Assembly: GCA_900545125.1 (NCBI GenBank) | Contig: UQXS01000042.1 | Span: 1-13,767, forward strand | Direction of reading: 5' to 3' | Origin: an uncultured Ruminococcus sp. | GTDB lineage: Bacteria > Bacillota > Clostridia > Oscillospirales > Ruminococcaceae | Length of the DNA: 13,767 nucleotides | Shown: positions 6,872-11,162 of the stretch, piece after piece | Position numbering within the stretch: position 1 is the first letter of the stretch | Layout: each line of letters starts with the position of its first letter | Position numbers and translations under genes: made by a program | The notes under the pieces: model-generated | Told to the model about the DNA's origin: nothing | The model's input: the letters and a program-made list of their open reading frames with translations, nothing else | The model's database searches: none

Positions 6872-6886
6872 TTCTGGAGGTACATT

Positions 6887-7843
6887 ATGTATAACGATAT
6901 CAGACTTGAAAAGGGACTTTACAATCTCAGCGGAAAATCTTTTACAGCGGCTCTCGAAGAGTTTGATCCCTCATCAGCATACAGCGGAACTTCTCTTGAA
7001 AAGCTCGATGCTTTTGAAAGACAGCTCAAGAGATTCAGCATCAGAGTAAACGGCCCTGACTGCGACTGTGTTGAAAAATTCTTCACATCTACAGAGACAG
7101 CAGTTCTTTTCCCCGAATTTGTTACACGCTGCATCAGAAAGGGATTCGACGAAACAGTTATCTCTTCTGTATGCGCAGCTAAGACTATCAGCAATTCGGG
7201 ACAGTATCTCGGCTGCGATCTTGACGATACTGCCGCATATACGACAACTGCTCAGTCAACACAGCTTCCTGCCGCTACGGTAAAGGAAAGCACAACGGCA
7301 GTAACTCTTGCAAAATACGGAAGAGTTATCAATGCATCCTATGAGGCGGTACGTCAGCAGCGTCTTGACGTTTTCGGCATCATGCTCAGAAGCATCGGCG
7401 TGAGACTTGCTCTCAACGTGGCTCAGAAGGCGGTTGACGTTCTTGTGGAAAGTGCGGAACAGATTACTGCAACAACTCTTTCTTATGGCGATCTTGCTTC
7501 TCTTTACGGAGAATTCGACTGTTTTGACATGACAACGGTTCTTGCCTCTCCTGCAAATGCATCCCTTATTGCCGCAATGGATCAGCTTTCGGAATGCGGA
7601 GTTGACGCTAACGGAAAGATGATGCTGCCTTTCGGTTCGGAACTTATAAAGACTTCTGCTGCTCCGGCAAAGAAGATCATCGGTCTTGACAAGAACTTTG
7701 CTCTTGAATTTATCACAAGCACCGATCTTGTTATGGAGACAGACAAGCTTATTGACCGTCAGCTCGATCAGATAACCGTTTCCATTACCTGCGGTTTCCG
7801 CAAAATCACTCCCGATGCCGTTAAGGTGCTTGTTATAAGCTGA
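6887..7843 (+). CDS. Phage major capsid protein, HK97-fold type
   Basis: This encodes 318 residues. It is the shell-building subunit, called from position after the portal, size, and content. The N-terminal region (about 1-75) with SLEKLDAFERQLKRFSIRV looks like a helical arm or delta domain; FFTSTETAVLFPEFVTRCI (about 66-84) marks the start of the mature fold. The LPAATVKESTTAVTLAKYGR segment (E-loop and P-domain region) and the alanine-rich axial-domain helices follow. A protease gene next door suggests the N-terminal part is cut during maturation. The ribosome binding site is TGGAGG and the frame is intact. The codons look more regular than in neighbouring genes, as expected for a highly expressed gene (impression by eye, not computed). 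A hairpin follows at 7872-7907. Confidence 0.85.
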   Translation: MYNDIRLEKGLYNLSGKSFTAALEEFDPSSAYSGTSLEKLDAFERQLKRFSIRVNGPDCDCVEKFFTSTETAVLFPEFVTRCIRKGFDETVISSVCAAKTISNSGQYLGCDLDDTAAYTTTAQSTQLPAATVKESTTAVTLAKYGRVINASYEAVRQQRLDVFGIMLRSIGVRLALNVAQKAVDVLVESAEQITATTLSYGDLASLYGEFDCFDMTTVLASPANASLIAAMDQLSECGVDANGKMMLPFGSELIKTSAAPAKKIIGLDKNFALEFITSTDLVMETDKLIDRQLDQITVSITCGFRKITPDAVKVLVIS

Positions 7844-7871
7844 TTTAAAGATTACTTAAATCTATAAATTT

Positions 7872-7907
7872 ATCCCTCCTGCCGATTCAGTATCCGGTAG
7901 GAGGGAT
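7872..7907 (+). terminator. Partial terminator or processing hairpin after the capsid gene
   Basis: A 13-bp stem, ATCCCTCCTGCCG (7872-7884) with CGGTAGGAGGGAT (7895-7907), has one G-U pair and a 10-nt loop. The following CTTTACG is a poor T tract, so read-through is likely. It would favour the capsid transcript over the genes after it, or act as an RNase stop protecting the capsid mRNA. Confidence 0.65.
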
Positions 7908-7927
7908 CTTTACGAAAGGAAGTCATT

Positions 7928-8749
7928 ATGGATACAGCAATGCTTGAAAAGATCAATAAATTTACACGGAGACCTTTCACAGAGGACGAAATATACGTGT
8001 TTTCTGTGATTCTCTGCGACAATGAAATAGATCGTGACGGGGAAAGATTCTCTGATAAGGCACTTGAAAAGATCGCTGAACTTTTTGTGGGAAAAACGGG
8101 AATTTTCGATCATGCTCCCAGTTCCTCAAACCAGACCGCACGCATTTTTGATACGGAGATAGTATGCGACGAAAACCGCCTTACCAAAAACGGAGATCCC
8201 TACAAATGCGTGAAAGCCAGCGCCTACATGATAAGAACTGATAAAAACAGCAGTCTTATTGCCGAGATCGACGGCGGAATAAAAAAGGAAGTAAGCGTTT
8301 CGTGTTCGGCTGCCAGACGGATATGTTCCGTATGCGGCAACGACAGATGCGCTCACATTTCTGGAAAGGAATACGGCGGCAGGATCGCTCACAAGATTAT
8401 TGACGATGTTACAGATGCCTATGAATGGAGTTTCGTGGCTGTTCCGGCACAGGTTGGAGCAGGTGTTACCAAGCATTTTTCTGCCGGTAATATAGAAAGT
8501 TCGCCTGTTTCCGGAGATATTGAACAGGCACAGGATGAACTTCGCCGGGATATACGCAAGCTGGCTTACTTTAACGGCGGTCATTCAGCGGCTGATATAA
8601 CATCAGTTGCGGCAAGGACTATGAATATGCCGCAGCTTATCGAACTTAAAAAGTTTCTTGAGAAAAAATGCTTCGGCAGAGGCGTTGAGGTTCAGCTTGA
8701 ACCGTCAGATGATGCCGCAGACTCAACTTCCGAATTTTCTATCGGGTAG
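7928..8749 (+). CDS. Prohead maturation protease-like protein with a zinc-knuckle insert
   Basis: This encodes 273 residues. I read it as an HK97/S78-type prohead serine protease: a first strand pair with DRDGERFSDKALEKIAELF (35-53), then His62 in GIFDH, Ser123 in KKEVSVSCS, and Glu166 in AYEWSFVAVPA. These match the His, Ser and EVSFVxxPA elements of the family. It would cleave the capsid N-terminus during head maturation in the cytoplasm. Two oddities: it lies after the capsid gene, whereas portal-protease-capsid is the common order, and a Cys133-X2-Cys136-X4-Cys141-X-His143 cluster sits between Ser and Glu, which looks like a small metal-binding insert. About 100 further residues after the protease fold are charged and could be a scaffold-like extension. 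The ribosome binding site is AAAGGAAG. The fold call is firmer than proof of activity. Confidence 0.75.
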   Translation: MDTAMLEKINKFTRRPFTEDEIYVFSVILCDNEIDRDGERFSDKALEKIAELFVGKTGIFDHAPSSSNQTARIFDTEIVCDENRLTKNGDPYKCVKASAYMIRTDKNSSLIAEIDGGIKKEVSVSCSAARRICSVCGNDRCAHISGKEYGGRIAHKIIDDVTDAYEWSFVAVPAQVGAGVTKHFSAGNIESSPVSGDIEQAQDELRRDIRKLAYFNGGHSAADITSVAARTMNMPQLIELKKFLEKKCFGRGVEVQLEPSDDAADSTSEFSIG

Positions 8750-8758
8750 GAGGCACAT

Positions 8759-9106
8759 ATGAATATTGAATCTGTAAAATCGCTTTTCAGATTGTTCTCC
8801 GGAGAGGACGATATTGAAAAATATACGCCGTTTATCGAACTCGCCATTACCGAAACAGAAAAAATGCTTCTTCCGGATGCAGACAAGACAGATGTGCGTC
8901 TTTCATTTCTCGGTGCGGCTATTGCGAATCATCGTTTCGTTCAGTTTGAATCGGCACGTGACCGCACTCAGATAACGTATGGCGGAAAAATGCTTACGGA
9001 CAGTTCCGAAACTCTTATCGCAAATTCGGAAAAGCTGCTCCGTGATTATCTTGAAATTTGCAGCGATCTTATTTCGCCCCGTGTATTTACATTTACCGGA
9101 GTATGA
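8759..9106 (+). CDS. Head-tail connector (gp6-like adaptor)
   Basis: This encodes 115 mostly helical residues. Size, position directly after the head genes and pattern fit the gp6/gp15-type adaptor that binds under the portal: an N-terminal helix SVKSLFRLFSG, the segment KYTPFIELAITETEKML typical of adaptors with an early helix pair, and SFLGAAIANHRFVQFES in the middle. The C-terminus ends in a beta-like tail (SPRVFTFTGV) that could reach the next ring. The strong GTAGGAGG lies ten bases upstream of the protease-gene end and the ATG follows with normal spacing. The family is assigned by gene order and helical pattern, not by a diagnostic motif. Confidence 0.6.
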   Translation: MNIESVKSLFRLFSGEDDIEKYTPFIELAITETEKMLLPDADKTDVRLSFLGAAIANHRFVQFESARDRTQITYGGKMLTDSSETLIANSEKLLRDYLEICSDLISPRVFTFTGV

Positions 9107-9127
9107 TTCGCAGAACGGAGGTCCGGA

Positions 9128-9529
9128 ATGCTTGAAACTATCATCAATGCCGTAAAGGCAAAACTTGAAGAAAACGGAGCGCATAATGTTTACAGCGCTT
9201 TTGATAACGTCCGCATGGAAAGCCGCAGCAAGGATATATTCACGGTTGTGGATATCAGTTCCTTTGAAAGCAGTGCGCCGATATATTCTCTTTACACAGT
9301 CTATATTCCCTACAAGGCGGAAATGGAAATAAAGGTCACAGCGCCGGAAAACTGTTCCATGACCGATATATACCGTTATTATGATAAATTTATAGCGGCT
9401 GCTCTTGCCGGATTCAACGGCTCTTTCAAGGGAATGACCGTGAAATTTGATTCTAATATCCGCCGTCTTGTACTGACTGCAAAGCTGTCGTTCAGCGGCA
9501 TTATCCGATTGGAGAGGAGCGTAAATTAA
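9128..9529 (+). CDS. Neck or tail-terminator-like phage protein
   Basis: This encodes 133 residues. The layout is an N-terminal helix (LETIINAVKAKLEE, 2-15), several beta strands (YSLYTVYIPYKAEMEIKVTA around 57-76), a middle helix (IYRYYDKFIAAALAGF) and C-terminal strands (LVLTAKLSFSGIIRL). This alpha-beta layout and length suit tail terminator or tail completion proteins, which cap the tail tube and dock to the connector. It sits where such a gene normally lies, after the gp6-like adaptor. A neck protein of the head-closure kind is the main alternative. GGAGGT (9117-9122) precedes the ATG, and the stop is two bases before the next start. Confidence 0.4.
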   Translation: MLETIINAVKAKLEENGAHNVYSAFDNVRMESRSKDIFTVVDISSFESSAPIYSLYTVYIPYKAEMEIKVTAPENCSMTDIYRYYDKFIAAALAGFNGSFKGMTVKFDSNIRRLVLTAKLSFSGIIRLERSVN

Positions 9530-9531
9530 AT

Positions 9532-9921
9532 TTGGTTACGACAATAACTAACCGTGAATCAGTTCCGGTTACGATAGGTACGCTTACGCTCTGGTGCGAG
9601 GATTTCAAGGCTGCTGCTGTCCGCAGTTTTACCGAAGAATCTCTTGTTTCAGGCGGAGCTGTTGTCACAAATACCTGTCCGAAATCAATGAAGCTGACAT
9701 TTTCAGGCAGGATATGCAGCGGTGATGCGCCGCTTGATTTTGTCAAGACGGCTTCCGATATGCTGCGCAGCGGTGAATCTTATACCGTCACATACAGAGG
9801 ATTTGCTTTCGGGAACTGCCGTGTACAGTCGTTCAGCGCCGAGGACAAGGGGGAGGATTTTGCCGGCGTCTCGGTAGTTCTCGTCACCGGAGACAGCGTT
9901 TCGGAGGTGGAAAGCGTATGA
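9532..9921 (+). CDS. Tail tube initiator or baseplate (gpU/XkdP N-terminal)-like protein
   Basis: This encodes 129 residues from a TTG start, with GGAGAGGAG (9511-9519) upstream; no ATG or GTG is better placed. The pattern of the second half, SMKLTFSGRICSGDAPLDFV then a helix (KTASDMLRSGESYTV) then GFAFGNCRVQSFSAEDKGEDFAGVSVVLV, resembles the P2 gpU type of baseplate ring protein: a strand ending in SGRI, a helix, a strand with G-x-x-x-V, and a final strand pair. The next gene is gpD-like, and U before D is the usual order in contractile-tailed phages. A gpX-like or LysM linker is missing, so if the call is right this is a reduced form. It overlaps the next start in ATGA (9918-9921). Confidence 0.4.
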   Translation: MVTTITNRESVPVTIGTLTLWCEDFKAAAVRSFTEESLVSGGAVVTNTCPKSMKLTFSGRICSGDAPLDFVKTASDMLRSGESYTVTYRGFAFGNCRVQSFSAEDKGEDFAGVSVVLVTGDSVSEVESV

Positions 9922-10835
9922 CACCCCGGATCGTTGTAAAGAAAATCGACGGCACGCAGATGACGGAAGTCCGGCTGCTTAGTTTTACTTTCCGTAAAAA
10001 TGCCTATCTGCCGTATACTCTACTTAATGCAAGATTATGTGCCGTTTCGGAGGATTTTGAAAATTCCTCGGAGATATTTTTCTACATCGGGAACAAGCTT
10101 GTACATCACGGGCTTATAGATACTCTTAAAGAGACATATTCCGGCGGCAGCAGGATAGTATCGCTGGTTTCCAGAGGCTTTACGTCGCTTCTCTGCCAGA
10201 ATCAGATCGAGCCGGGCATGAAGCCGGATATCACTTTCAACCAGCTTATGGACAGTTATTATACGCTGCCCTATGTCACTCATGAGGATAATTCAACTCA
10301 GACCGGTTATATCTATGTAAGCGGTAAATCGACCATGTGGGACGGCGTTGTAAGTTTATCGTACAAGTTCTGCGGAACTTATCCATATATAAGAGGCGAT
10401 AACTGCGTCAGGATAACTCCTGTCAGCGATCCTGCCATTTTTTCCTACAGTGACGATCAGCTTATTGCCAAAGGCTTTTCCATGAACGGCAGACGTCTTA
10501 TAAGTAACTTCCATATGGCTGACATGGGCGGAGAATACGGCACATATGAGCTTCAGGATAACGAAGTGTTATCCTACGGGATAGTTCGTCATAAATACAG
10601 CGAACTTAACAGAGAATTTCTGTACGATCCTGAAAGTGCCCTTGAATTTGACGACAAGATCGCTTCAAGAATGCATAAAGCATTTTTTTGCAGATACAGC
10701 GGCTATAACGGCGAGGATCTGTCGGATATCGTGAGCTTTGGCAGTATAAGTTCTGAGCGTATAGAGGGGGTAGAGATAAAGGGGACATCCGGTGGAATAG
10801 TTACTGAAATCAGCGTGTATCACGATAAATTCTGA
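9918..10835 (+). CDS. Baseplate hub-like protein (gpD/XkdQ/gp27 family)
   Basis: This encodes 305 residues, within the size range of XkdQ and P2 gpD. Features of the family: a first beta domain (PRIVVKKIDGTQM, then LLSFTFRKNAYLPYTLLNARL); FFYIGNKLVHHGLIDTLKET, typical of the ring domain strand pair; IVSLVSRGFTSLLCQNQIEPG (about 72-92), matching the segment where hub proteins move to the second domain; then ITFNQLMDSYY, SGKSTMWDGVVSLSYKFCGTYPYI and ITPVSDPAIFSYSDD. In a phage the hub is the trimer at the tail tip around which the spike assembles. Here no tube, tape measure or spike gene is present. The start overlaps the preceding stop (ATGA) and GGAGGTGG lies just upstream. This call is stronger than those for the two genes before it. 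Confidence 0.6.
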   Translation: MTPRIVVKKIDGTQMTEVRLLSFTFRKNAYLPYTLLNARLCAVSEDFENSSEIFFYIGNKLVHHGLIDTLKETYSGGSRIVSLVSRGFTSLLCQNQIEPGMKPDITFNQLMDSYYTLPYVTHEDNSTQTGYIYVSGKSTMWDGVVSLSYKFCGTYPYIRGDNCVRITPVSDPAIFSYSDDQLIAKGFSMNGRRLISNFHMADMGGEYGTYELQDNEVLSYGIVRHKYSELNREFLYDPESALEFDDKIASRMHKAFFCRYSGYNGEDLSDIVSFGSISSERIEGVEIKGTSGGIVTEISVYHDKF

Positions 10836-10880
10836 ACCTCTTATCTTCGTCCGGCATATGATATCGTAGGAGGGCATAGA

Positions 10881-11114
10881 ATGAAAAATACGACCAATCT
10901 TTGCTCCCTCAGAGAAGGAGAGAGCTGCTGCGTCAGTGAACTGACCATGAACGGAAAAATGCGCAGCCGCCTTATGGATCTTGGACTTACTTCCGGAGCT
11001 GTGGTAGAATGTCTGCATATAAGTTCCGGCGGCGACCCTGCGGCATATCTTATCAGCGGTGCTGTTATTGCCATTCGCAAAACAGATGCCGAAAAAATAA
11101 TAGTTACTGTATGA
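10881..11114 (+). CDS. Stand-alone FeoA-domain protein at the end of the phage-derived unit
   Basis: This encodes 77 residues, the normal FeoA size. It has the SH3-like FeoA pattern: SLREGESCCVSEL (9-21), RLMDLGLTSGAVVE (30-43), GGDPAAYLISGAVIAIRKTDAEKIIVTV (50-77), where RLMDLG, the GDP element and the AIR-x-x-x-A-x-x-I ending are diagnostic. FeoA normally helps the ferrous iron transporter FeoB at the inner face of the membrane. No feoB is in the window. TAGGAGGG (10867-10874) sits well before the ATG. Only 45 bases and no terminator separate it from the hub gene, and a strong terminator follows, so it probably belongs to the same transcript. Three cysteines lie near the N-terminus (8, 16, 17). 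It may be a host gene downstream of the cassette or a recruited structural or regulatory part. Confidence 0.85.
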   Translation: MKNTTNLCSLREGESCCVSELTMNGKMRSRLMDLGLTSGAVVECLHISSGGDPAAYLISGAVIAIRKTDAEKIIVTV

Positions 11115-11122
11115 TTCCATAA

Positions 11123-11156
11123 AAAAACCGGTGCATCCGAAAATGCACCGGTTTTT
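11123..11156. terminator. Bidirectional terminator between the FeoA gene and the xyloglucanase gene
   Basis: A 14-bp perfect stem, AAAAACCGGTGCAT (11123-11136) with ATGCACCGGTTTTT (11143-11156), has a 6-nt loop. The T run serves the plus strand and the A run (with two more A before it) serves the minus strand, so it can end both converging units. Confidence 0.92.
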
Positions 11157-11162
11157 GTTATT

